Made by a program: the position numbers and the translations under genes. The notes below the pieces were generated by a model. That model saw only the letters and a list, made by a program, of their open reading frames with translations, made no database searches and had not been told where the DNA came from. A stretch of 64,000 nt of DNA. It comes from Chondromyces crocatus (GTDB lineage: Bacteria > Myxococcota_A > Polyangia > Polyangiales > Polyangiaceae). Within the stretch, counting starts at the first letter, position 1. Every line of letters starts with the position of its first letter. This document shows, piece after piece, positions 56,797-64,000 of this stretch. The stretch lies in contig NZ_CP012159.1 of the NCBI RefSeq assembly GCF_001189295.1, positions 7,495,001 through 7,559,000 on the forward strand. The letters run 5' to 3'.

Positions 56797-58173
56797 ATGA
56801 AGTCCTCGCTCCCTCCCGGCCCGAGACTCCCCGGCTTCATCCAGACGTCGCTGTACATGTCCCGTCCGCTTCATTTCCTGAAGCGATGGAGCCAGCAGCA
56901 TGGTGACACGTTCACCGTGCACATGACCGGCTCGGGTGACTTCGTGTTCATCACCTCGCCAGAGGACATCCGACGGGTCTTCACGGCATCCATCGACGTC
57001 ATCTACGCTGGCGAGAGCAACTCGCTCGTGCGCCCCTTCGTCGGCGACAGCTCCGTCGTCGTTCTCGACGGGGAGGCCCACATCCGGAGCCGTCGACAGC
57101 TCCTACCCCCCTTTCAGAACGAGCGCATGCAAACCTACGCCACCATCATGCGTGATGTGGCGGACGCCTCGCTCGATCGCTGGCCCGTAGGGCGCCCATT
57201 CCCGCTCCTCTCGAAGATGACCGAGATTGCGATGGAGCTGATGCTCCGGAACATCTTTGGCCTGGAGGATCCACGCGAAATCGCGACGTTCCTCGAGCGC
57301 TTCACCTCGGTGCTCGACGAGGCGACCTCGCCCATGCGCGTGATGGCGTCATTCGCCGGACTCGACCTGTACAAGCTCTTGCCCTTCCTGCACGTCTCCA
57401 AGCTGAAGCGTCAGCTCGACGATTCCATCTACGAACTCATTGCTCGCCGCCGCGCTGCACCGCGAGATCCGACGCGGCAGGACGTGTTGACCCTCATCCT
57501 GGAGAGCAAGCACGAGGATGGACAGGCCATGACGGATCGCGAGCTTCGCGACGCGCTCGTGACCCTGATCGCCGCAGGCTACGAGACATCCGCGATCGGC
57601 ATGACGTTCGCGGTGGAGCGCCTGCTCGCCGAGCCCTGGGCCCTCGCCAAGGTGCACGAAGAACTCGATCGGGTGCTCGGCCAGGAGACAATCGTGGCCG
57701 AGCACCTGCCTGCGCTGGAGTACCTCGACGCAGCCATCAAGGAGTCGCTCCGCTTGAGGCCCCTCGTACCGCTCATCTCACGCAGGACCAAGGCGCCCTT
57801 CGAACTCTCGCGGCACACGCTTCCGGCCGAGACCATGCTCATCCCGGCCCTCGTGCTCACGCACCTCCGCGAGGACCTCTATCCAGATCCCGAGCGCTTC
57901 GATCCGGCGCGGTTTCTCGGCACGAAGCCGGACCCTTATGCGTGGCTCCCCTTCGGAGGAGGCGCACGGCGCTGCCTCGGGATGGCGTTCGCCATGTACG
58001 AGATGCGCATGGTCCTCGCGACGGTGCTCCGCCGCGCGAGCCTCGAGCTTGCGTCGAACCGGCCCGTTCGCATGGTCAACCGCCACATCATGCTCGCGCC
58101 ATCGGACGGAGCCCCCGTGGTGCTGAAAGCGCGCCGACCGAAGCCGCAGACGAAGAACTCGGCCGCGGCCTGA
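56797..58173 (+). CDS. Cytochrome P450 monooxygenase 1
   Basis: A protein of 458 residues. AGGA at 56785-56788 precedes the ATG; the gap to the TE gene is 39 bases, so it is probably in the operon. It begins with a proline-rich LPPGPRLPG segment typical of CYP110-like bacterial P450s and has no clear membrane anchor. The I-helix reads AGYETS, the K-helix ExxR lies in KESLRLRP, and the heme loop FGGGARRCLG puts the ligand at Cys393. It is soluble and needs external ferredoxin and reductase, neither encoded nearby. Likely role: hydroxylation or another oxidation of the released polyketide or of the ACP-bound chain. The family is certain; the site of oxidation is unknown. Confidence 0.93.
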   Translation: MKSSLPPGPRLPGFIQTSLYMSRPLHFLKRWSQQHGDTFTVHMTGSGDFVFITSPEDIRRVFTASIDVIYAGESNSLVRPFVGDSSVVVLDGEAHIRSRRQLLPPFQNERMQTYATIMRDVADASLDRWPVGRPFPLLSKMTEIAMELMLRNIFGLEDPREIATFLERFTSVLDEATSPMRVMASFAGLDLYKLLPFLHVSKLKRQLDDSIYELIARRRAAPRDPTRQDVLTLILESKHEDGQAMTDRELRDALVTLIAAGYETSAIGMTFAVERLLAEPWALAKVHEELDRVLGQETIVAEHLPALEYLDAAIKESLRLRPLVPLISRRTKAPFELSRHTLPAETMLIPALVLTHLREDLYPDPERFDPARFLGTKPDPYAWLPFGGGARRCLGMAFAMYEMRMVLATVLRRASLELASNRPVRMVNRHIMLAPSDGAPVVLKARRPKPQTKNSAAA

Positions 58174-58188
58174 CTTCCCCTCTCGGCG

Positions 58189-59595
58189 TCACGCCTCGCG
58201 GCGCCCCTCCAGAACGACAGGTACGCCGCTCGACGGTGCCAGGAAGATCCCTCGGCGCTCGGGCCGCACCTCACCGCCTCCGACCGGCCGAAGCGCCGCT
58301 CGCGCCACGAGCCGCGCGAGGATCACCTTCATCTCGTACATCGAGAAACCTGCGCCCAGACACCGCCGGGCCCCACCGCCGAAAGGAAAGAACTCGTACG
58401 GGCTCACGCGCCGGCCGATGAACCGCTCCGGCAGAAATCGCTCCGGCTCCGGCCAGAGATCCGCCCGCCGGTGCGTCAGGTACACGCACGGGCACACGTA
58501 GCTCCCCGCTGGCAGATCGTACTGCCCGAAGCGAAGCGGTCGCTGCAAGATCCTCAGGATGACGGGCGCCACGGGCGTCAGCCGCATCGTCTCTTTGATG
58601 AATGCGTCCAGGTACGCCAGCTCCGCCACCTCCTGCAGCCAGCCTGCGCCCTCTCCCTTCACCCCGGACAGCTCGTCGTCGAGCTTTCCTCGAACCTCGC
58701 GGTGCTGGAGCAGGTGGTGGACCGCCCAGGAGAGTGCGTTGGCCGTCGTGTCGTGTCCCGCAATGAACAGCGTGATGAGCTGATCGTGCAGCTCGTCGTC
58801 GCTCATCCCTTCGCCATTCTCGTCGCGTGCATCGAGCAGCATCGACAGGACGTCATCCCCCCGCTGCGAAGAGGCACGGCGCAGCGAGATCTCCGCGTGG
58901 ATGAGCGCACCAATCTCCCGCTTCGCCTGCAGGATGGCGCCGCCAGGCATGAACAGGCTGAGATCACGCTCGCCGAGCGGCCCGAGCGCCACCTTCGTCG
59001 GCCCCCGCGTGAGCATCGACATCACCCATTCAGGCGGTAGCATCGCGAAGAGGCCGTGGAACAAGGGGCTCGTCGTCTGCCGCACCAGCTCGGCGACGAG
59101 TTTGCTGAACGGCTCGTAGAACGCCCGCTCGTGCACGCCGAAGAGGAGGCGCAGGATCACGTCGAACGTCAGCTCGTGCATCGCCTTGCTCACGGAGAAC
59201 GATTTCCCGATGGGCCAGCGGTCGATGTGCTGATCGGTGATCTCGCGCATCAAGCGCCCGTAGCGCCCGAGCCGCTCGTTGTGGAACGGCGGGAGGACCA
59301 GGCGCCGCGACCGGAGGTGCTGCGCCCCGTCCAGGCTGAGGACCGATCGCTCACCGAACAGGAACCCCATCAGCCCCGTGTTCGCCTGGCCCGCGGAGAG
59401 GTCCTCTGCGCTCGCGACGAACACCTGCTTGATGACCTCGGGATCGGTCACGTACACACTCGGGGGATACGAGGTGAAACGCGTGGTGAAGGTGTCGCCG
59501 TGCTCCCTCGTGCATCGCTCCATGAACGAGGTTGGATCGAACATCCACCAGAAGAGCTGGACACGTCCTGGGAGCGTGGGACCGGAGGGGAGCAT
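58189..59595 (-). CDS. Cytochrome P450 monooxygenase 2
   Basis: Reads leftwards and converges on P450 1 with a 15-base gap. The start at 59595 (MLPSGPTLPG, 468 residues) is chosen because it matches the N-terminus of P450 1 and of related enzymes. An in-frame ATG at 59658 would add 21 residues rich in His, Arg and Pro. Motifs: AGHDTT in the I-helix, ExxR in KETMRLTP, and FGGGARRCLG around the heme Cys (residue 433 from the longer start, 412 from the shorter). It resembles P450 1 along its length, which suggests an old duplication, but has its own promoter region shared divergently with the next PKS gene. Likely a second tailoring oxidase of the same product. Confidence 0.92.
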   Translation of the reverse strand: MLPSGPTLPGRVQLFWWMFDPTSFMERCTREHGDTFTTRFTSYPPSVYVTDPEVIKQVFVASAEDLSAGQANTGLMGFLFGERSVLSLDGAQHLRSRRLVLPPFHNERLGRYGRLMREITDQHIDRWPIGKSFSVSKAMHELTFDVILRLLFGVHERAFYEPFSKLVAELVRQTTSPLFHGLFAMLPPEWVMSMLTRGPTKVALGPLGERDLSLFMPGGAILQAKREIGALIHAEISLRRASSQRGDDVLSMLLDARDENGEGMSDDELHDQLITLFIAGHDTTANALSWAVHHLLQHREVRGKLDDELSGVKGEGAGWLQEVAELAYLDAFIKETMRLTPVAPVILRILQRPLRFGQYDLPAGSYVCPCVYLTHRRADLWPEPERFLPERFIGRRVSPYEFFPFGGGARRCLGAGFSMYEMKVILARLVARAALRPVGGGEVRPERRGIFLAPSSGVPVVLEGRREA

Positions 59596-59745
59596 GGCGT
59601 CTGGTCGAATCCTCTCGTTGCGCGGCGCGGGATGAGCACGCGCGTGGGAAGCGACCATACCGCGCCGCGTCCGTGGGCCGGGTGAATATCGTGCGCCCTC
59701 GATCGGCTATGGCAGGATCCCGTGGTCGCCAGTCCGATATCAACC

Positions 59746-59759
59746 GGATGCGCGCATCC
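59746..59759. promoter_or_regulatory. 14-bp perfect palindrome, candidate operator
   Basis: GGATGCGCGCATCC is perfectly self-complementary and lies 17 bases before the -35-like TTGACA of the downstream PKS gene, in the divergent region between P450 2 and that gene. It is a candidate activator site; chance is possible in GC-rich DNA. Confidence 0.4.
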
Positions 59760-59776
59760 ACAGCGCAGTGCCCCGC

Positions 59777-59806
59777 TTGACAGGGTTTTGTCCCCAAGAA
59801 TACGTT
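59777..59806 (+). promoter_or_regulatory. Sigma-70-like promoter of the ACP-KS-AT-AT gene
   Basis: A consensus -35 TTGACA (59777-59782) is followed after 18 bases by TACGTT (59801-59806), which keeps the TA---T frame of a -10 box, as is common for GC-rich bacteria. It lies 65 bases before the ATG at 59872. It is the only consensus -35 I noticed in a non-coding stretch of the window. Confidence 0.5.
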
Positions 59807-59819
59807 GGCGCGGCTTATC

Positions 59820-59842
59820 GCCGATATCATTGCGATGTCGGC
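59820..59842. promoter_or_regulatory. Imperfect dyad / leader hairpin before the PKS start
   Basis: GCCGATATC (59820-59828) pairs with GATGTCGGC (59834-59842) at 8 of 9 positions, with a wobble at the other, around a 5-base loop. It ends 29 bases before the ATG. The 9-mer CCGATATCA also occurs at 59734-59742, so this may be a repeated protein site rather than an RNA hairpin. Confidence 0.35.
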
Positions 59843-59871
59843 GAATGTCACACGAAAGCAAAAACGACCCC

Positions 59872-62800
59872 ATGGCTGATCTGTCGAATCGCGAGGCGGC
59901 ACAGGGAATCGACATCCGGCGCGTTATCATCGCGTGGCTGTCCGCGAAGCTCGGCATCGCGGCCGAGAGGATGAATCCTCGGGAGCGATTCTCTCGTCAT
60001 GGCGTGACCTCCGCGATGGCAGCGGAGCTGATGACGCACCTCGCGGGCGTGCTCGGCCAACGGTTGCCCGCGACGCTCCTCTGGGATCATCCAACCGTGG
60101 AGGCCCTCGCGCGCCATCTCGAAGGCGCGGAGCAGCCCCGCACAGCGATGCGAGGTCAGGGCCTCAGGATGGCCCGTTCGACAGCGCCGGACGAGCCGAT
60201 CGCGATCGTGGGGCTCTCATGCCGCACCCCGGGCGCCGAGGACCCCGACGCGCTGTGGGCGCTGCTCGCACGCGGCGGCGACGCACTCACCGCGCCACCG
60301 CCGGATCGATGGGGTGCTGGCGAGGCGAACGGCGGAGGCTTGCCGCCGAGAGGTGGCTTCCTGCGCCAGGTGGAAGGCTTCGATCCGCTTTCGTTCGGCA
60401 TCTCGCCTCGCGAGGCAATCGCCATGGATCCACAGCAACGGCTCATGCTGGAGCTGACCTGGGAGGCGCTCGACGACGCCGGGCAGCCCGTCGACGCGCT
60501 GCGAGGTACGAACGCGGGTGTCTTCTTCGGGGCGATGTGGAGCGAGTATGGCCGCTTCTCGTGCGCGCGGTCGGATCTGATTGGCCCGCACACCGCGACG
60601 GGCATGGACTCGAGCATCATCTCCGCGCGCGTCTCCTACACGTTCGGGCTCGCAGGCCCGAGCCTCACGGTCAACAGCGCCTGCTCCTCCTCACTCGTCG
60701 CCGTCCACCTCGCATGCCAGAGCCTGCGCCGCGGCGAGTGCGCGGTGGCGCTCGCGGGGGGCGTGAACCTCATGCTGCTGCCCGAGAGCACGATGGCGAT
60801 GGCCCGGTTTGGAGGGCTATCTCCGAACGGCCGCTCCAGAGCGTTCGACGCAGGGGCCGATGGGTACGCGCGCGGCGAGGGTGCGGGCGTCGTCGTGCTG
60901 AAGCCGCTGTCGCGAGCGCTCGCAGACGGCGACCCGATCTACTGCGTCATCCGCGGGAGCGCCGTCAACAACGACGGATTCAGCAATGGCCTGACCGCAC
61001 CCAACCCTGCAGCGCAGGAGGACGTACTGCGCGCTGCGTGCGCGGACGCAGGCGTCTCGCCGGGCAGCATCCACTATGTAGAGGCTCACGGCACAGGGAC
61101 GGCGCTCGGCGATCCCATCGAAGCCAAGGCGCTCGGCGCGGTCCTGGGCGAAGGAAGGGATGAGCTTCGCCCTCTCCTCGTCGGCTCGATCAAGACGAAC
61201 ATCGGTCACCTGGAGGCCGCCGCCGGGATCGCAGGTCTCATCAAGGTGGCGCTCGCGATGAAGAACGGCATGCTCCCAGCCAGCCTTCATTTCGACGAGC
61301 CGAACCCCGAGATCCCCTTCGACGCCCTGAAGCTCCGCGTGCAGCGCGAGACGGCCCCCTGGCCCTTCGCAGACGAGGCGCCGCGCGCCGGGGTGAGCTC
61401 CTTCGGCTTCGGCGGCACGAACGCGCACGTGATCCTGGAGGGGTGGAGACCAGCCGCGCAGATCCTCCCGCTTTCGGCGTCGGATCCAGCGGGACTCGTG
61501 AGCCACTCAGAGCGGCTCGTCGAGCAGCTCGACGGTGGGGCGCCCTGGGAGGGTGTCTGTCTCGCCGCGGCGCGGCGGATCTCGAAGGGTTCCAGCCGTC
61601 TCGCGATCGTCGCGCAGTCTGGAGGCGAGCTCGCGGCACGCCTTCGCCAGGGTGCGGAGAGCCCCCCGCACACAAAGCGGCGCCTCGTCTGGGTGTTCTC
61701 CGGCAATGGTGGCCAGTGGGCCGGCATGGGGAGGTCGCTCCTCCGCACAGAGCCCCTGTTCCGAGCCGAACTCGCACGGTGGGACGCCCTGTTCTCACCA
61801 GCGATCGGTGGCTCGATCGTCGACTGGCTCGCGGCAGGCGAGGACGACGAGCACCTCGAACGGGCGGACGTGCAGCAGCCACTCCTCTTCGCGCTCCAGG
61901 CGGCGCTGTCCGCGCTCTGGCAGTCGTGGGGGATCAAGCCGGACGCCGTGCTCGGACACAGCGTCGGCGAGGTGGCCGCCGCGTACGTGGCCGGGGCGCT
62001 CGACGCAGCGTCGGCGGCGCGCGTGGTCCTGAATCGCAGCCGACTGCAGCAAGCGGCTGCCGGGCAGGGCGCGATGGCGGTCGTCGACCTCGCGCCCGAG
62101 GCGCTCGAACCGCTGCTCACTCCGACCGCGGGCGCCGTGGTGGTGGCCGCCATCAACGCCCCGTCCTCCGTCGTCCTCTCCGGCGAGACACGCGCGCTCG
62201 CCGACATCATCGAGGCACTGGAAAGCCGCGGGGTCACGGCCCAGCGCGTGCGGGTCCCTGTCGCCTACCACAGCCCCCAGATGGATCCCGTGCAAACGGC
62301 GCTCGCGCAGGCCCTCTCCGGGCTCGACCCACGCCGCGCAGCCGTGCCGATCCTCTCGACCGTGACGGGCGCCCCCATCCCGGGCGAATCCCTGGATGCC
62401 ACCTACTGGGCGCGTAACGTGCGGGAGCCCGTCCGCTTCGCCGACGCCGTGCAGCGAGCCGCAGCAGACGGCGACGCCGTGTTCCTCGAAGTGGGTCCAC
62501 ACCCCATCCTCGCGCGGTCCATCGAGCAGTGCCTCTCGGGGCTTCAAGGTGGTCCGGTGCTCGGCTCCCTGCGTCGCGGGGAAGACGATCGGCGCGCACT
62601 GCTCGAATCGCTGGCTGCCCTGTACTCCCTCGGTGCCGAGGTGCGCTGGGAAGCGGTGTTCGGGGCCAGCGGAAAGGAAGCGTCGCTCTCGCCCACGCTG
62701 GCCCTCGATCCGCGTGACGACCAGGCGCCCGAGGGCAGGGCCGAGCTCGTCGTGCTGTCGGCGCCCTCGGCCGAAGCGCTGCGCGCGCTCGCGGCGAGCA

Positions 62801-64000
62801 CCTCGGCCAAGCTCTCGGGGGGCGACGCTCCCCTGCTCACCGATGTCGCGTATACCAGCTCGATACGGCGGGCCGCGCTGGAGCACCGCGCGGCGGTGGT
62901 GGCGCGCTCCCGGGCGGAGGCGGCCGAGGCGCTGGATGCCGTGAGCGCGGGCGAGACACGCGCAGGCGCGGCGTCGGGCCGATCGGCGCCCGCAGGCCCA
63001 CCGGGGCTCGCCTTCGTGTTCTCCGGCCAGGGTCCGCAACACCCACAGATGGGCTGCGCGCTCGCCGCCCAAGAGCCCGTCGTCCGGGCCAAGCTGGACG
63101 AGTGCGCGGCGCTCATCCAGCAGCACGCGGGCTGGTCGCTCTGGGACGAACTGAAAGCCAGCGAGGACCGATCGCGACTCGGTCGCACGGACATCGCGCA
63201 GCCCGCGTTGTTCGCGCTGCAGGTGGCCGTGGCGGCGCTCTGGCGCTCGTGGGGAATCACGCCGTCCGCGGTCGTCGGACACAGCGTCGGAGAAATCGCG
63301 GCGGCCTGCGTCAGCGGCGCGATCGATCTCGACGAGGCCATGCGCGTGGTCATCGCGCGTGGGCAGGCGATGCAGCGCGCCGCCGGCTCGGGACGCATGG
63401 CGGCCGTCGAGATGAATGCGGCCGCGCTCGGCGAGAGGCTCGAAGCCTTCGGAGGAAAGCTCTCCATCGCGGCCTACAACGCGCCGACGGACACCGTGGT
63501 GGCCGGAGATCCCGCGGCCCTCGCCTCGCTCATCGCATCGCTCGGCGACGAGGGCGTGTTCGCGCGTGATCTCGGCGTCGACTTCGCCTTCCACACCGCC
63601 CAGATGGATCCGCACAGCGCCGCGCTGGCCGAGACGCTCGGGCCCGTCGCGGTGCGGGCCGGCACCGTGCCGCTCGTCTCGTCGACCCTGGGCGAAGAGA
63701 TCGCTGGCGCGGATCTCGTTGCGGACTACTGGGCCCGGAACATCCGGGAGCCCGTCCGCTTCGGAGCAGCGGTCGAGGCACTCCTCGCGCACGGCATCCG
63801 TGTCTTCGTCGAGGTCGGCCCCCACCCCGTCCTCACCCACGCGCTCCTCCAGGTCGCGAGCGGTGCTGGCAGCGCCGAGGTTCGCGCCTTGCCCTCACTG
63901 CGGCGGGATCGCGACGCACGCGCAGTGATGCTCGGCTCCCTCGGGGAACTCTGGGTGCGCGGCTACCCTGCCGCCCTCGGCGCCCTGTTCCCTGACGGTG
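59872..64000 (+). CDS. Type I PKS starter subunit ACP-KS-AT-AT (3' truncated by window edge)
   Basis: The frame is open from ATG 59872 to the end of the window (1376 codons). An N-terminal ACP (about 15-85) has HGVTSAM, keeping the phosphopantetheine Ser although Asp of the GxDS motif is Thr. KS (about 107-530) has NSACSSS with Cys271 (usually DTACSSS), EAHGTGTALGDP and KTNIGHLE. The first AT (about 605-920) has SGNGGQW, GHSVGE (Ser697) and VAYHS, unlike extender ATs, as expected for a starter-selecting AT. The second AT (about 1044-1370) has SGQGPQ, GHSVGE (Ser1138) and DFAFH, which suits malonyl-CoA. The order ACP-KS-AT-AT is known from myxobacterial starter subunits such as those of myxothiazol and stigmatellin. 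No docking helix is seen at the N-terminus, which fits a first protein. No clear ribosome site is visible. Reductive domains and the final ACP must lie beyond the window. Confidence 0.9.
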   Translation, partial: MADLSNREAAQGIDIRRVIIAWLSAKLGIAAERMNPRERFSRHGVTSAMAAELMTHLAGVLGQRLPATLLWDHPTVEALARHLEGAEQPRTAMRGQGLRMARSTAPDEPIAIVGLSCRTPGAEDPDALWALLARGGDALTAPPPDRWGAGEANGGGLPPRGGFLRQVEGFDPLSFGISPREAIAMDPQQRLMLELTWEALDDAGQPVDALRGTNAGVFFGAMWSEYGRFSCARSDLIGPHTATGMDSSIISARVSYTFGLAGPSLTVNSACSSSLVAVHLACQSLRRGECAVALAGGVNLMLLPESTMAMARFGGLSPNGRSRAFDAGADGYARGEGAGVVVLKPLSRALADGDPIYCVIRGSAVNNDGFSNGLTAPNPAAQEDVLRAACADAGVSPGSIHYVEAHGTGTALGDPIEAKALGAVLGEGRDELRPLLVGSIKTNIGHLEAAAGIAGLIKVALAMKNGMLPASLHFDEPNPEIPFDALKLRVQRETAPWPFADEAPRAGVSSFGFGGTNAHVILEGWRPAAQILPLSASDPAGLVSHSERLVEQLDGGAPWEGVCLAAARRISKGSSRLAIVAQSGGELAARLRQGAESPPHTKRRLVWVFSGNGGQWAGMGRSLLRTEPLFRAELARWDALFSPAIGGSIVDWLAAGEDDEHLERADVQQPLLFALQAALSALWQSWGIKPDAVLGHSVGEVAAAYVAGALDAASAARVVLNRSRLQQAAAGQGAMAVVDLAPEALEPLLTPTAGAVVVAAINAPSSVVLSGETRALADIIEALESRGVTAQRVRVPVAYHSPQMDPVQTALAQALSGLDPRRAAVPILSTVTGAPIPGESLDATYWARNVREPVRFADAVQRAAADGDAVFLEVGPHPILARSIEQCLSGLQGGPVLGSLRRGEDDRRALLESLAALYSLGAEVRWEAVFGASGKEASLSPTLALDPRDDQAPEGRAELVVLSAPSAEALRALAASTSAKLSGGDAPLLTDVAYTSSIRRAALEHRAAVVARSRAEAAEALDAVSAGETRAGAASGRSAPAGPPGLAFVFSGQGPQHPQMGCALAAQEPVVRAKLDECAALIQQHAGWSLWDELKASEDRSRLGRTDIAQPALFALQVAVAALWRSWGITPSAVVGHSVGEIAAACVSGAIDLDEAMRVVIARGQAMQRAAGSGRMAAVEMNAAALGERLEAFGGKLSIAAYNAPTDTVVAGDPAALASLIASLGDEGVFARDLGVDFAFHTAQMDPHSAALAETLGPVAVRAGTVPLVSSTLGEEIAGADLVADYWARNIREPVRFGAAVEALLAHGIRVFVEVGPHPVLTHALLQVASGAGSAEVRALPSLRRDRDARAVMLGSLGELWVRGYPAALGALFPDG

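Noticed and set aside
58174-58188. Bidirectional terminator between the convergent P450 genes
   Set aside because: The 15-base gap is too short and shows no stem-loop.
59820-59851. A minus-strand promoter for P450 2 (GTGACA-like box)
   Set aside because: One near-consensus -35 on the minus strand has no acceptable -10 at 16-18 bases, so I do not call it.
1-64000. Transposons, tRNA/rRNA genes, CRISPR arrays, phage genes
   Set aside because: I saw no transposase motifs, terminal repeats, tRNA-like cloverleaves or regular short repeats. The only long repeats are PKS domain homologies.

Overview
The window is very GC-rich, with genes packed end to end, and holds most of a giant modular type I polyketide synthase / non-ribosomal peptide synthetase (PKS/NRPS) assembly line. 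The gene style points to a myxobacterium, most likely of the Sorangium/Chondromyces type. The pointers are a starter subunit built ACP-KS-AT-AT, a thiazole-forming Cy-A-Ox-PCP module, and large HEAT-repeat proteins nearby. The taxon is an inference; no rRNA or marker gene is present.

Layout. (1) 2-3808: the 3' part of a HEAT-repeat scaffold gene whose 5' end lies outside the window. (2) 3809-4051: an intergenic stretch with three perfect inverted repeats. (3) 4052-58173: one probable operon on the + strand, with gaps of 0-55 bases and several ATGA overlaps. It encodes six PKS subunits and one NRPS that together hold ten modules (M1-M10 in gene order), one further PKS subunit with a fused thioesterase being the last of these, and a cytochrome P450. 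(4) 58189-59595, minus strand: a second P450, convergent with the first. (5) 59596-59871: a divergent control region with a promoter-like element and palindromes. (6) 59872 to the window edge: a large PKS gene cut off by the edge, encoding ACP-KS-AT-AT, a loading plus first-extension unit.

Modules. M1 KS-AT(malonyl)-DH-ER-KR-ACP. M2 KS-AT(malonyl)-KR-ACP. M3 KS-AT(malonyl)-DH-KR-ACP. M4 KS-AT(methylmalonyl)-DH-ER-KR-ACP. M5 docking-Cy-A(Cys)-Ox-PCP (thiazole). M6 KS-AT(methylmalonyl-like)-DH-ER-KR-ACP. M7 KS-AT(malonyl)-KR-ACP. M8 KS-AT(malonyl)-ACP with no reduction. M9 KS-AT(unusual extender)-dead DH-KR(A-type)-ACP. M10 KS-AT(malonyl)-DH-like-ACP-TE with no KR.

How they work together (inference). 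The first subunit of the operon has an ordinary KS and a docking helix but no loading domains. The ACP-KS-AT-AT protein at the far 3' end is therefore the natural starter subunit, which would make gene order and chain order disagree. The chain would run starter, ethylene and hydroxy/alkene units, a methyl branch, a thiazole, a second methyl branch, then an oxygen-rich end. M8-M10 would leave a delta-hydroxy, alpha-branched beta-keto acyl thioester, which suits release as a 4-hydroxy-5,6-dihydro-2-pyranone or as a larger lactone. The two P450s are likely late oxidases. I could not match this order to a known myxobacterial product from memory. The layout does not fit epothilone, myxothiazol or what I recall of thuggacin, so the product is unassigned.
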